In this document: piece after piece, positions 33,427-42,188 of the stretch | Layout: each line of letters begins with the position of its first letter | How positions within the stretch are numbered: the first letter of the stretch is position 1 | Assembly (NCBI GenBank): GCA_016719485.1 | Contig: JADJZB010000011.1 | Location: 62,001-126,000, forward strand | Direction of reading: 5' to 3' | DNA length: 64,000 nt | DNA from: Holophagales bacterium | GTDB lineage: Bacteria > Acidobacteriota > Thermoanaerobaculia > UBA5066 | Translations under genes and position numbers: made by a program | Notes under the pieces: model-generated | What the model saw: the letters and a program-made list of their open reading frames with translations, nothing else | The model's database searches: none | What the model was told of the DNA's origin: nothing

Positions 33427-35102
33427 GCCTTCGAGACCTGCGCGATCGGGATGCGGCGGCCGCTCCCGAACGCCTTCGTCGAAACTTTCAGCCCGGGAGC
33501 GGCCTGCTGCCGCTTGTACTCGGCCCGGTCGATCTGCCGCGCGATTCCGGCGGCGAGGGCCTCGGGCGCTCCCGTCTCCCGGGCGACTGCGGCAGGGGTC
33601 CGGTTCCTCTCCACGAGGCCCTCGAGTACGCGATCGAGGAGCTCGTAGGGTGGGAGCGAATCCTGGTCGGTCTGTCCGGGCCGCAGCTCGGCGGAAGGGG
33701 CCTTGTCGAGCGTCGACGCCGGGATGACTTCGCGCCCGGCCCGGCGGTTCAGATGCCGGGAGAGCGCGTAGACGCGCATCTTCGGAAGGTCGGAGATCGG
33801 CGCGAGCCCGCCGGCCATGTCGCCGTAGAGGGTGCAGTAGCCGACGGCCAGCTCGCTCTTGTTCCCCGTCGTCAGAAGGAGAGGCCCGAGCTTGTTCGAG
33901 AAGGCCATCAGGAGCATCCCGCGGATGCGGGCCTGGATGTTCTCCTCGGTCACGTCCTCCGGGCGTCCGGCGAAGAGAGGGGCGAGCGCAGCCTTTGCGG
34001 CGGCGACGAGCGGCTCGATCGGTACGACCTCGAGGCGGATGCCGAGGGCCCGGGCGAGCGCCCGCGCGTCGGTGACGGAGCCCTCCGAGGAGTAGCGCGA
34101 CGGGAGGGCGAGCCCGGTGACGTTGTCCGCGCCGAGGGCGTCCACGGCGAGCGCGCCGACGAGCGCCGAGTCGATGCCACCCGAGAGGCCGACGACGGCG
34201 GTCCGGAACCCGCACTTTCGGGCGTAGTCGCGGATGCCGAGGACGAGGGCGCGGCGGAGGGACTCGAGCGGCTCGTCTTCGGCGTCGTCGGGAAGGTCCG
34301 CCGGTTCCGAGCCGGTGACCGGCGCGACGTTGCTCTCGTCGAGGTCGACGACGACGAAGTCCTCCTCGAAGAGAGCGGCCCGGGCCCGGACGCGTCCCCG
34401 CCCGTCGAGCGCCATCGACCCGCCGTCGAAGACGAGCTCGTCGTTGCCGCCGACGAGGTTCACGTAGGCGACGGGGACGCCGCCGTCGCGGGCGAGCCGC
34501 GAGAGCATCCGCCGCCGCAGCCGGGGCTTTCCCTCGGAGAAAGGAGAGGCCGAGACGTTGACGATCAGGTCGGCCCCGCGCGCGAGGAGCGTCTCCCCGG
34601 GATCGTCGCGATACAGGCGGCGCTGGCGGAAGAAGTCCTTGTCGTTCCAGAGGTCCTCGCAGATCGTCAGGCCGATCCTCCGGCCGGCGAGCCGGACGAG
34701 GGTCGGGGTCTCGGCCGGTTCGAAGTGCCGGACTTCGTCGAAGACGTCGTAGGCGGGGAGGAGGCACTTCCTCGCGACGGCGGCGACGCGCCCGTTGCGC
34801 AGGAGGACCGCCGCGTTGAAGAGGGGCTTTCCGGTCCTGGAGGGATTCGGGAGGAACGTCCCGGCGAGCAGGGCGGTCTTCCCGGCGCGTCGCGCGAGCT
34901 CGCCGAGGACGCGGGCCGCCTCGGCCTGGAACGAGGGGCGGTCGAGAAGGTCTCTCGCCGGGTAGCCGCAGAGCGCCATCTCCGGGACGAGGAGGAGATC
35001 TGCCCGGGCGGCCTCGGCCTCCCGCCAGAGGTTCTCGATCTTCGCGGCGTTACCAGCGAAGTCGCCGATCGTGGCGTTCATCTGGCCGAGGGCGAGCCGC
35101 AT
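33423..35102 (-). CDS. nadE: Glutamine-dependent NAD+ synthetase
   Basis: 559 residues from ATG 35102 (MRLALGQMNATIGDF); a GTG 21 nt upstream is possible. It amidates nicotinate adenine dinucleotide to NAD+, the last step of NAD synthesis. The N-terminal nitrilase-type glutaminase has its Glu-Lys-Cys site (VPEMALCGYP, KCLLPAYDVFDE, LTICEDLWND). The C-terminal synthetase has the PP-loop VVGLSGGIDSALV and TTGNKSELAVGYCTLYGDMAGG. A TACCAT box ends 7 nt before the chosen ATG. It overlaps the methyltransferase-glycosyltransferase gene by 4 bp and follows the RDD gene closely. Identification is certain. Confidence 0.95.
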   Translation of the reverse strand: MRLALGQMNATIGDFAGNAAKIENLWREAEAARADLLLVPEMALCGYPARDLLDRPSFQAEAARVLGELARRAGKTALLAGTFLPNPSRTGKPLFNAAVLLRNGRVAAVARKCLLPAYDVFDEVRHFEPAETPTLVRLAGRRIGLTICEDLWNDKDFFRQRRLYRDDPGETLLARGADLIVNVSASPFSEGKPRLRRRMLSRLARDGGVPVAYVNLVGGNDELVFDGGSMALDGRGRVRARAALFEEDFVVVDLDESNVAPVTGSEPADLPDDAEDEPLESLRRALVLGIRDYARKCGFRTAVVGLSGGIDSALVGALAVDALGADNVTGLALPSRYSSEGSVTDARALARALGIRLEVVPIEPLVAAAKAALAPLFAGRPEDVTEENIQARIRGMLLMAFSNKLGPLLLTTGNKSELAVGYCTLYGDMAGGLAPISDLPKMRVYALSRHLNRRAGREVIPASTLDKAPSAELRPGQTDQDSLPPYELLDRVLEGLVERNRTPAAVARETGAPEALAAGIARQIDRAEYKRQQAAPGLKVSTKAFGSGRRIPIAQVSKA

Positions 35103-35109
35103 CGGGCGG

Positions 35110-35115
35110 ATGGTA
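35110..35115 (-). promoter_or_regulatory. -10-like box before nadE
   Basis: TACCAT (reverse strand) ends 7 nt before ATG 35102, so transcription from it would begin at the start codon. No Shine-Dalgarno is seen. Confidence 0.35.
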
Positions 35116-35134
35116 ACGCCCACTCTCCGCCGGC

Positions 35135-35776
35135 TCAGCGGGCCGGGACCAGGGTGGTGCCGGAAACGAGGTCGGACAGGGTCCGTCCCCTCCGGTCGAA
35201 GGCGGCCACGAGGAGGGGAACGCCCGCGAGCGCTCCCGTCAACAGGGCTCCCACGAAACGGAGAGACGCGGCCGCGAGGGTCGGCGATCCGCCGTCGGCG
35301 GCCGCAACGCGAAGGTCGGCGAGCGCCATTCCGGGAGTGGCGCCCCAGACGAACGGCACGAGGACGAGGAGGACGAGCGCGGCCAGGAAAAGGAACGCGC
35401 CGAGGCCGAGAAGCGCGGCGGGAGGGAACCGCAGCTCGAGGAGAATCGCTCCCGCGGCCAGCTCGAGGGCGCCGAAGAGGGCGAGGATGACGACGTCGGC
35501 GAGACCGGCGGCGAAACGCCGTGCGAACGCGACGGACACCTCGGCGTCCGGCTCGTCCACGATCTCCCCGGGCTCGTCGACGTCCGCGGCGGCCAACGAC
35601 GCGGATGGCGGAGACGTCGGCTGCGGGTCGGAGCCGGCTGATACCGGGGAGGGCGAGAGCGGCGCCTCGGAGACGTCGGGGAAGAGGCTCAGCGTCTTCC
35701 CTCGGCCCTTGGCCTGGGGAGAGGGCTCACCTCCGAGCGGGTGCTCGGCGAGCGGGTCGTGGCCTTTCTCGCTCAT
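35135..35776 (-). CDS. RDD-family membrane protein
   Basis: 213 residues. A Pro/Ser-rich cytoplasmic N-terminus (about 1-80) is followed by an RDD domain: ARRFAAGLADVVILALF with the Arg and Asp on helix 1, a second pair of helices (LLGLGAFLFLAALVLLVLVPFVWG), the GATPGMALADLRV turn, and the final DRRGRTLSDLVSGT. RDD proteins are small membrane proteins, some acting as ion or Na+/H+ transporters; most are unassigned. It lies 10 bp after the TPR-protein stop and 32 bp before the nadE start, so it is probably in an operon with them. Confidence 0.85.
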   Translation of the reverse strand: MSEKGHDPLAEHPLGGEPSPQAKGRGKTLSLFPDVSEAPLSPSPVSAGSDPQPTSPPSASLAAADVDEPGEIVDEPDAEVSVAFARRFAAGLADVVILALFGALELAAGAILLELRFPPAALLGLGAFLFLAALVLLVLVPFVWGATPGMALADLRVAAADGGSPTLAAASLRFVGALLTGALAGVPLLVAAFDRRGRTLSDLVSGTTLVPAR

Positions 35777-35786
35777 CGACCCACGC

Positions 35787-37856
35787 TCACGGCCGTGGGG
35801 AGGCGTGCTTGACGTAGATGCGCGCGAGCAGGTCGTCGGTTCCCCCTGCGTACCGCCGCGAGAACTTCAGGTGCCTCTGGGTCTCCACGTCATCCGGACG
35901 AAGAGCGGCCGCCTCGCGGAAAGCCTCTGCGGCCTTCTTCGTGCCCCCCGATTGCAGGTTCAGGATCCCGTCGTTGAAATAGCTCTTGAAGAGGTACTCC
36001 TCCACGTCCTGGTTCTTCGGGTCCTGCTTGCGCAGGTCCCAGAGGAGCCGGAGGGCGCTCTCGTAGTCCTGCTCGTTGTAGGAACGGATCGCCGAGCCCA
36101 GGGCCGAGACCGAATCGCGGGCGCGCGCGAGCGCCTGGCTCGCCTCGGTGTCGTCGGGCCGGGCCTTGACCACGAGGTCGAGGGCCTTCACGGCGTCGAT
36201 GTAACGGCCGGAGGAAAGGCTGGCGAGGCCCGCCACCCTGGCCTCGTCGACCTGGGCGTCGCTCACGGCGGCGCCGGTCGCCGGACGCGGCTCGGCCGAC
36301 GACTTGAACTGGTCGAGCAGGACGAGTGCCTGGTCGTGGCGCGGGTCGCTGGACGGTATCGCCGTCAGGATGCCGAGGGCCTCGTCGACCTTCCCCTGCT
36401 TGAACAGGGCCTGCGCCTTCTCGAGCGGGTCCTGCTGGGCCGGGGCCGGCGAGACGGGCGCCTCGACGGTGCCGGAGGCCGGGGCGTCGGCCTTCGGCTT
36501 GAACACGAACCACGCGGCCACGGCGACGCCGACGAGCACCAGCGCCGCCAGTCCGATCAGGACCCGTCCGTCGATTCCGCCGGCGCGGGCCGGAGTGGCG
36601 CCTTCGCGCCGGCTCGCGCCGGTCCCGGCTGCCGAGCGGCCAGCGTCCGCGCCAGGCTCCCCGAGAAGCGGGAGGTCGTCTGCGAAGGACGGCCGGACGG
36701 GCGACTCGAGCTCGTCGCCCATGTACGGCGTGTCGGAGAGGGACGTCTCGGGAGACAGGGACGAGCTCGCGGAGGGCACGTCGAGGACGGCGTCGATCTG
36801 GTTGAGGTAGTTCCGCGCCGTTGCGTCCGACTCCGAGAGGGTCAGTACCTTGAGGAAGGCGTCGCGCGCCGCCGGGAGGTCTCCTGCCTCGTAGCGCTGA
36901 ACGCCCTCGCTGAGGAGGACGTCGAGCTGGCGAGCGGCCTCGCTCTGCTTCTCGCGGGCCGCGTCGATGCGCCGGGACGCCTCTTCGTTCGAGAGGTCGA
37001 TCAGGAAGACGCGGCTCCAGAGGTCGATGGCCTCCTGCAGGTGGCCCCGGGCCGCAGCGTCGTCCCCCTGCCGGAGGAACTGGGAGATCCGCGGGTCTAC
37101 GGAGGCGACCGGGCCCGGAGCGGGCGACTGGTCGGTGAAAGAGGGGGGCGAGGCTGACGCAAAGGGGTCGGCGGGAGGCGCCAGGGAGGCGAAGGGCTCG
37201 GACGGGGAGCCCGACAGGGAGCCCGAAAGGGAGAACGCGTCCGCTGGAGGGGTGGGCGAATCAAAAGGGTCGCCTGCGGAGGTGGGCGCCTCGGAGAACG
37301 AGAGCTCTGGAGCGGACCCGCCGAAGGAGTCGGCTCCCTGAGCGTCGAAACCGAAAGAGGGGGAGGAGAACGGCGCAGCCTCCGCGGGGGGCGGGGCGGC
37401 GGGTGCGGCCGGTGCCGCCGGCGCGAATGGGTTGGGGCCGAGATCCTCGAAACCGAGGTCGTCGAGGCCAGAGCCGCTGGACCCGAACGGATCGGGGGCT
37501 GGAGGAGGAGCCGCGGGGACGGCCCAGCCGGCGGCCGGCGTCGCGGGACCGGTGGCCGGTATCGCCGTCGGGGCGGGCGCTGCAGGCGCACGCGCCGGCG
37601 CCGGCGCGGAGCCGAAGGCGTCGAAATCCGCGAGGTCGATGACGGTTCCCCCGGCGATGCCTCGAAGGGACGCCAGGAGGCGCCGGGCGGGTGCGAACCG
37701 CGGGTCCATCTTCAGGATGAAGTCGCAACCCAGCAGCGCGTCCTCGTTCCGGCCCGTCCGCGCCATGTCGAGCGTGTGACGGAACGTCTGGAGAACCTTC
37801 TCGCGGGCCTCGGCGGAGAGGGAGGGACTCCCCTGGTAGGAAACGGGCTCGGGCAT
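35787..37856 (-). CDS. Large single-pass TPR-repeat protein
   Basis: 689 residues. A short helical N-terminus (EKVLQTFRHTLDMARTGRNEDALLGCDFIL) with one TPR-like unit is followed by a long Ala/Pro/Phe/Ser-rich stretch (about 75-245), more TPR-like helices (about 250-370: ARGHLQEAIDLWSRVFLID, YEAGDLPAARDAFLKVL), and a membrane helix (about 428-450). A second TPR block ends the chain (about 470-680: FKQGKVDEALGILTAIPS, YIDAVKALDLVVKA, FREAAALRPDDVETQRHL). Such proteins scaffold envelope complexes or motility machines. GAGAGG precedes ATG 37856. It heads the run to the RDD protein, nadE and the MT-GT2 fusion. The partner is not evident. Confidence 0.78.
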   Translation of the reverse strand: MPEPVSYQGSPSLSAEAREKVLQTFRHTLDMARTGRNEDALLGCDFILKMDPRFAPARRLLASLRGIAGGTVIDLADFDAFGSAPAPARAPAAPAPTAIPATGPATPAAGWAVPAAPPPAPDPFGSSGSGLDDLGFEDLGPNPFAPAAPAAPAAPPPAEAAPFSSPSFGFDAQGADSFGGSAPELSFSEAPTSAGDPFDSPTPPADAFSLSGSLSGSPSEPFASLAPPADPFASASPPSFTDQSPAPGPVASVDPRISQFLRQGDDAAARGHLQEAIDLWSRVFLIDLSNEEASRRIDAAREKQSEAARQLDVLLSEGVQRYEAGDLPAARDAFLKVLTLSESDATARNYLNQIDAVLDVPSASSSLSPETSLSDTPYMGDELESPVRPSFADDLPLLGEPGADAGRSAAGTGASRREGATPARAGGIDGRVLIGLAALVLVGVAVAAWFVFKPKADAPASGTVEAPVSPAPAQQDPLEKAQALFKQGKVDEALGILTAIPSSDPRHDQALVLLDQFKSSAEPRPATGAAVSDAQVDEARVAGLASLSSGRYIDAVKALDLVVKARPDDTEASQALARARDSVSALGSAIRSYNEQDYESALRLLWDLRKQDPKNQDVEEYLFKSYFNDGILNLQSGGTKKAAEAFREAAALRPDDVETQRHLKFSRRYAGGTDDLLARIYVKHASPRP

Positions 37857-37922
37857 GGGAACCTCTCGAACTCAGCGTAACAAGCCGTCATTCCGGCGGC
37901 AAGCGCCGCGCGCTCCCCGCGA

Positions 37923-37928
37923 TAAGAT
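37923..37928 (+). promoter_or_regulatory. -10-like box before ftcD
   Basis: TAAGAT lies 11 nt before an ATG at 37940 and 29 nt before the preferred ATG 37958. The leader would be about 5 or 23 nt depending on the start. Confidence 0.4.
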
Positions 37929-37957
37929 CCCCGATCCCGATGCGGGGAGGGTGTCCG

Positions 37958-38878
37958 ATGACGACTCTGATCGAATGTATCCCGAACGTCAGCGAAGGGC
38001 GCCGCCCGGAGGTGGTCGCGGCCATCCGAAACGCCGCCGTTTCGGCGGGCCCGGGGGTCCTCCTTCTCGACTGGACGTCCGATGCCGACCACAACCGCTC
38101 CGTCCTGACGTTCCTCGGGGACGGACCGGCCCTCGTCCGGGCAATGGAAGCGATGGTCGCCGAGGCGCTCCTCCACGTCGACCTGACGAAGCACGAGGGG
38201 GCACACCCGCGGCTCGGGGCCGTGGACGTCATCCCGTTCGTTCCGATCCGTGGCGCAACCGCCGCCGACTGCGTCGCTCTCGCCAAGGAGCTCGGCGCCC
38301 GGCTCGCCGGGAAGCACGGCCTGCCGATCTACCTCTACGAGGACGCCGCCACGAGCGAGGCGCGCCGCAACCTGGCTACGGTCCGCAAGGGGGAGTTCGA
38401 GGGCCTCGCCGAAAAGATGAAGAGCCCCGAGTGGAAGCCCGACTTCGGTCCGGACGCGCCGCACCCGACCGGGGGGGCGACGGTCGTCGGGGCGCGCTCC
38501 CCCCTCGTCGCCTACAACATCAACCTCGGAACGGCGGACCTCTCGATCGCGGACCGGATCGCGAAGTCGATCCGCCACCTCTCCGGGGGATACCGGTTCG
38601 TGAAGGCCATGGGGGTCAAGCTGGAAGCCCGCGGCATCGTCCAGGTCTCGATCAACATGACCAACACCGAGAAGACGCCCCTTCACCGCGTCTTCGAGAC
38701 GGTGCGATCCGAGGCCGAGCGCTTCGGCGTCCCGGTCGTCGGCTCCGAGATCATCGGCCTCGTCCCGCAGGCGGCGCTCGTCGGCGCCGCCGAGCACTAC
38801 CTTCGGCTCGAGTCGCCCGCCTCGTCGCAGGTCCTCGAGAACAAGCTGCTCGACGTCGCCCTCGCGGCGAAGGAGTAG
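37958..38878 (+). CDS. ftcD: Glutamate formimidoyltransferase
   Basis: 306 residues from ATG 37958, with GGGGAGG about 8 nt upstream and the family N-terminus LIECIPNVSEGRR; an in-frame ATG at 37940 would add six residues. It moves the formimino group of formiminoglutamate to tetrahydrofolate in histidine degradation. The two-domain transferase fold is complete (LTKHEGAHPRLGAVDVIPFVPI, LPIYLYEDAATSEARRNLA, YNINLGTADLSIADRIAKSIR, VSINMTNTEKTPLHRVFE). The cyclodeaminase half found in eukaryotic FTCD is absent. No other hut genes are in the window. It is tightly convergent with the serine hydrolase (7 bp). Confidence 0.93.
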   Translation: MTTLIECIPNVSEGRRPEVVAAIRNAAVSAGPGVLLLDWTSDADHNRSVLTFLGDGPALVRAMEAMVAEALLHVDLTKHEGAHPRLGAVDVIPFVPIRGATAADCVALAKELGARLAGKHGLPIYLYEDAATSEARRNLATVRKGEFEGLAEKMKSPEWKPDFGPDAPHPTGGATVVGARSPLVAYNINLGTADLSIADRIAKSIRHLSGGYRFVKAMGVKLEARGIVQVSINMTNTEKTPLHRVFETVRSEAERFGVPVVGSEIIGLVPQAALVGAAEHYLRLESPASSQVLENKLLDVALAAKE

Positions 38879-38885
38879 GAGCCCG

Positions 38886-40571
38886 TCACTTCCTTCGCTT
38901 CGCGGGCATCTCGCGCCCGCCCTGCCGGAGGACCAGCTCGTTCACCTTGCCGTCGGCTCCCTTCACGAACGTGATCCTCGCGTCGACGACCTTCAGGAAG
39001 AACTCCGTTTCGGACGCCGGGAAGACCTCGAACTCCTGCTGGCCGGTGGCCTGCGTCAGGAGCCGGGCTCCGTCGCGCCGGACGGTCAGGACGAACCCCG
39101 GCGCGAGCTCGTACTCCCCGGCGTAGAGGTCGTAGAGCGCGGGGTCGACCTTCACCTCCGCCGGGGCGGACGGGACGTCCCCCTCCCGGACGCCACGCTC
39201 GGGCCCGTCGGCCCCATCGGGGAAGAAGAGGACCTCCTTCGCCCTGCCGTCGGGACCCGCGACGAACTGCAGGCGCGTGAGCGAGCCCTCGTAGAAGAAT
39301 TCGGTCTCCGACGACGGTTTCACCTCGAGACGCGGCCCGCCCGAGCGCTGCGAGTAGATCTTCCCCCCCTCGACGGTCACCGTCCGTGTCGTCTGCGGGT
39401 CGAAGCGGTAGACGCCCGTCCAGCGCGCCAGGACCCCCGGGGCGACCGCGACGGGGGCCTGCTCCGGGAACGGCTTGCCGATGAGGAGGGCGGCGATCTT
39501 CTTTCCGAGCATTCCCGGGTCGGCCTTCGGGCTGTCGCTGTTGGCGAGGACGGCGACGTAGACCTTCTCGTCCGGGAGCCGTATGCCGTACGTCGAGAAG
39601 CCGAAGATCCCTCCCCCGTGCGCGATGGCGCGGGCGCCCCGCAGGGTCGAGATGCCCCATCCGTATCCGTAGTGCGTCGGCTTGCCGTCGCGCGTCACGG
39701 CCGGCGTCCAGGCCTTCTCGAGCGACGCCTTCTTCACGAGCTTCTCCGTGTAGAGGGCGGCGTCCCAGGCGGCGAGGTCGTCGACGGTCGAGACGAGCGC
39801 GCCCGCCGAGTAGGGCTGGGACATGCTCAGGTACCGGGCGTTGAAGACCGTCTCGCCGTCGCGCGTGTAGCCGGCGGCTCTCTTCGGGAGAATCGGACCC
39901 TCGGCGCCGTAGGCCGTCGCCTTCATTCCGAGCGGCATGAAGATCCGTTTCGCGACGAACTCGGCGTACGTCGTTCCCGAGGCCTTCTCGATCACCGCGC
40001 CCAGGAGGACGTAGCCGGAGTTGTTGTACTCCCAGCGCTCTCCCGGCGCGAAGTCCATCGGCTCGGACTTGAAGGCGTCGATGAGCTGGGCCGGTGTGAG
40101 GTCCGCCTGGATCTTCGTTCCCATGTAGCCGGGGATGCCGGTGTAGCTCCGGATCCCCGACGTGTGGTTCAGGAGGTGCTCCACGGTGATCACGTGCCCG
40201 TGCGTCGGGTAGTCCGGGAGGAACTTCGTGATCGGGTCGGAGAGGGCGAGCTTCCCCTCCTCCGCGAGCATCAGGACCGCGGTCGCCGTGAACTGCTTCG
40301 TGATCGAACCGAGGCGGAGGACGGAATCGGGCGCGAGCGGGACCCCGAGCTCGAGGTTCGCCATCCCGTAGGCCTTCCGGAAGACGGTCTTGCCGTCCTT
40401 CACGGCGATGACGACGGCGCCGGGTCCGCTGGGGGGAATTGCCTTCGCGAGCATCGCGTCGATCGCCTCGGCGGTCGTCGCGGGCCTGGCGGCGGGCGCG
40501 GGGGCGGCCGCGGACAGGAGGAGCGTCTGGAGGGCGAGCGCCGGGGCGACGCGCCAGGGATTGGGGATCAT
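38886..40571 (-). CDS. Secreted serine hydrolase (beta-lactamase / D-aminopeptidase family) with C-terminal DUF3471-like repeats
   Basis: 561 residues from ATG 40571, overlapping the symporter stop by 4 bp. A signal peptide (about 1-28) precedes a class C-type beta-lactamase fold: catalytic Ser and Lys in GSITKQF, Tyr in EYNNSGY, and the HGGG loop as third motif. Two roughly 100-residue C-terminal modules (about 385-470 and 480-560: ARWTGVYRFDP and LYAGEYELAPGFVLTVRRDG) resemble DUF3471. Such enzymes hydrolyse D-amino peptides, esters or beta-lactams. Coupling to an alanine/glycine symporter hints at release of D- or L-alanine from peptides in the periplasm or outside; this is inference. Confidence 0.88.
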   Translation of the reverse strand: MIPNPWRVAPALALQTLLLSAAAPAPAARPATTAEAIDAMLAKAIPPSGPGAVVIAVKDGKTVFRKAYGMANLELGVPLAPDSVLRLGSITKQFTATAVLMLAEEGKLALSDPITKFLPDYPTHGHVITVEHLLNHTSGIRSYTGIPGYMGTKIQADLTPAQLIDAFKSEPMDFAPGERWEYNNSGYVLLGAVIEKASGTTYAEFVAKRIFMPLGMKATAYGAEGPILPKRAAGYTRDGETVFNARYLSMSQPYSAGALVSTVDDLAAWDAALYTEKLVKKASLEKAWTPAVTRDGKPTHYGYGWGISTLRGARAIAHGGGIFGFSTYGIRLPDEKVYVAVLANSDSPKADPGMLGKKIAALLIGKPFPEQAPVAVAPGVLARWTGVYRFDPQTTRTVTVEGGKIYSQRSGGPRLEVKPSSETEFFYEGSLTRLQFVAGPDGRAKEVLFFPDGADGPERGVREGDVPSAPAEVKVDPALYDLYAGEYELAPGFVLTVRRDGARLLTQATGQQEFEVFPASETEFFLKVVDARITFVKGADGKVNELVLRQGGREMPAKRRK

Positions 40572-42115
40572 CGGGATACCTCCGTCCAGTACGGCGTCTC
40601 GAGGCCGATGTCTCTCTGCGAGACGAAGCCCTCTTTTCCGCCGGTTCTCTCGTAGTGCCGGAGCGCGGCGAAGACGTGCCTGCCTCCGACCAGGATGATC
40701 GGGACGTTGGCGGAGGCGACGAGGATGTTCACGAGGTCGGTGACGTACCAGATGTTGCCGAGCTGCAGGTCGGCGAGGACCGTCAGGACGCCGAACGGCA
40801 CGAAGAAGAGGGCGCCGACGGAGCGGAGGCCCATGATGAAGCGCGGCTTCCTCGAGATCATGTTCGCGCTGATCTCGGCGAAGACGATCATCCCGATCAG
40901 CGTCGTGAACGCGAACAGGGCATAGCTGACGGAGAGCAGGCCCTGGACCGTCGCGTCCAGTCCGGTGCCCGGGGTGAGGTGGCGGGCCGAGGACATGAAG
41001 ACGACGAGCTTGTCGTGCTTCGTCGCCTCCCAGTCGAACACCCCGGGGACCATCCAGAGACGGGCCATGACCGTCACGAAGCCCGCCATCGAGCAGATGA
41101 CGACCGTGTCGAAGAAGACGCCCATCGACTGGACGAGTCCCTGTTCGACCGGGTGCCGGTTGTCGGCGGCGGCGGCGGCCATCGTGATCGTCCCCTGGCC
41201 CGCCTCGTTCACCATGAGCCCGCGCTTGATCCCCTGCTGGAGGGCGATGCCGAAGCTCCCTCCGAAGATGGCCTCCGGCGAGAAGGCCCCGGCGAACACC
41301 GACCCGAAGAAGTACGGGACGACCCGCCAGTTGACGACGACGAGGATGAGAACGACCCCGCAGTAGAGAACCGCCATGAACGGCACGCAGAGATCCGTGA
41401 AGCGGATGACGCGCTTCAGGCCTCCGAGGACGAGCGAGGCGACCGAGACGACGAGGGCGGCGCCGATCGCGTAGTAGACCGCGGACGTCCTGCCGTAGGC
41501 CGTCCCGGCGATCGTGCTCGCGACCGAGCCGAGCGCCGTGAAGAGGTGGAACGTCTGGCTCGGGACGTTCAGGAGGGCGTACGTGATGAAGAGCGTCGCG
41601 AGCGTGACACCGACCCATCGCCGGTTCCCCAGGACCTTCATGCCGTAGAACGGCAGGCCGCCGAGGAACTCGCTCTCCTTCTTCTCCTTGAAGAGCTGCG
41701 CGAGCGTCGCCTCGACGAGGGCGGTGGCCATGCCGAAGACCCCCGCGACCCACATCCAGAAGAGCGCCCCCGGGCCCCCGACGGTCACCGCGCCGGTGAC
41801 GCCCATGATGTTTCCGGGACCGGCACGCATCGCCGAGCTGAGCATGAAGGCGGCGAAGGGGCTGATGCCGGTCTCCGACGCCTTCCGGTCCATGACGATC
41901 CGCACGCTCTCTCCGAACCGCCGCAGCTGGACCGCGCCCGTCCGGACCGTGAACCAGACGCCCGTCCCGAGGAGCATGAGCATCGCGAGCGAGAACTGCC
42001 CGAGGACCGGGATCGCCGCCCACGCCGTGACGTTCTTCGGGAAGTCCCACAGGAGGTCCGAGACCGGGACGAAGAAGGCGAAGAGGTTGTTGACGACCTC
42101 GAAGATGTGGTTCAT
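40568..42115 (-). CDS. Alanine/glycine:cation symporter (AGCS family)
   Basis: 515 residues from ATG 42115 (MNHIFEVVNNLFAFF), with AAAGGGG upstream. Around 11 membrane helices are present, with the AGCS landmarks FMLSSAMRAGPGNIMGVTGAVTVGGPGALFWMWV, FGIALQQGIKRGLMVNEAGQGTI and TTLIGMIVFAEI. It imports alanine or glycine with Na+ or H+. The stretch ATLAQLFKEKKESEFLGGLPFYGMKVLG is typical of the middle loop. The chain is slightly longer than E. coli homologues at both ends. It is translationally coupled (ATGA) to the downstream serine hydrolase. Confidence 0.93.
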   Translation of the reverse strand: MNHIFEVVNNLFAFFVPVSDLLWDFPKNVTAWAAIPVLGQFSLAMLMLLGTGVWFTVRTGAVQLRRFGESVRIVMDRKASETGISPFAAFMLSSAMRAGPGNIMGVTGAVTVGGPGALFWMWVAGVFGMATALVEATLAQLFKEKKESEFLGGLPFYGMKVLGNRRWVGVTLATLFITYALLNVPSQTFHLFTALGSVASTIAGTAYGRTSAVYYAIGAALVVSVASLVLGGLKRVIRFTDLCVPFMAVLYCGVVLILVVVNWRVVPYFFGSVFAGAFSPEAIFGGSFGIALQQGIKRGLMVNEAGQGTITMAAAAADNRHPVEQGLVQSMGVFFDTVVICSMAGFVTVMARLWMVPGVFDWEATKHDKLVVFMSSARHLTPGTGLDATVQGLLSVSYALFAFTTLIGMIVFAEISANMISRKPRFIMGLRSVGALFFVPFGVLTVLADLQLGNIWYVTDLVNILVASANVPIILVGGRHVFAALRHYERTGGKEGFVSQRDIGLETPYWTEVSR

Positions 42116-42188
42116 CAGCCCCTTTCCGTGCACGCGTCCCGAGCAGGGTTTCCGGTCTCGGGGGTTTCCGCCCCGGCGTCATTCTCCG

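Noticed and set aside
33753..37157. 1134-codon plus-strand open frame over nadE, RDD and TPR genes
   Set aside because: Antisense shadow of three well-supported minus-strand genes; its composition is Arg/Glu/Val/Gly-rich and matches no family.
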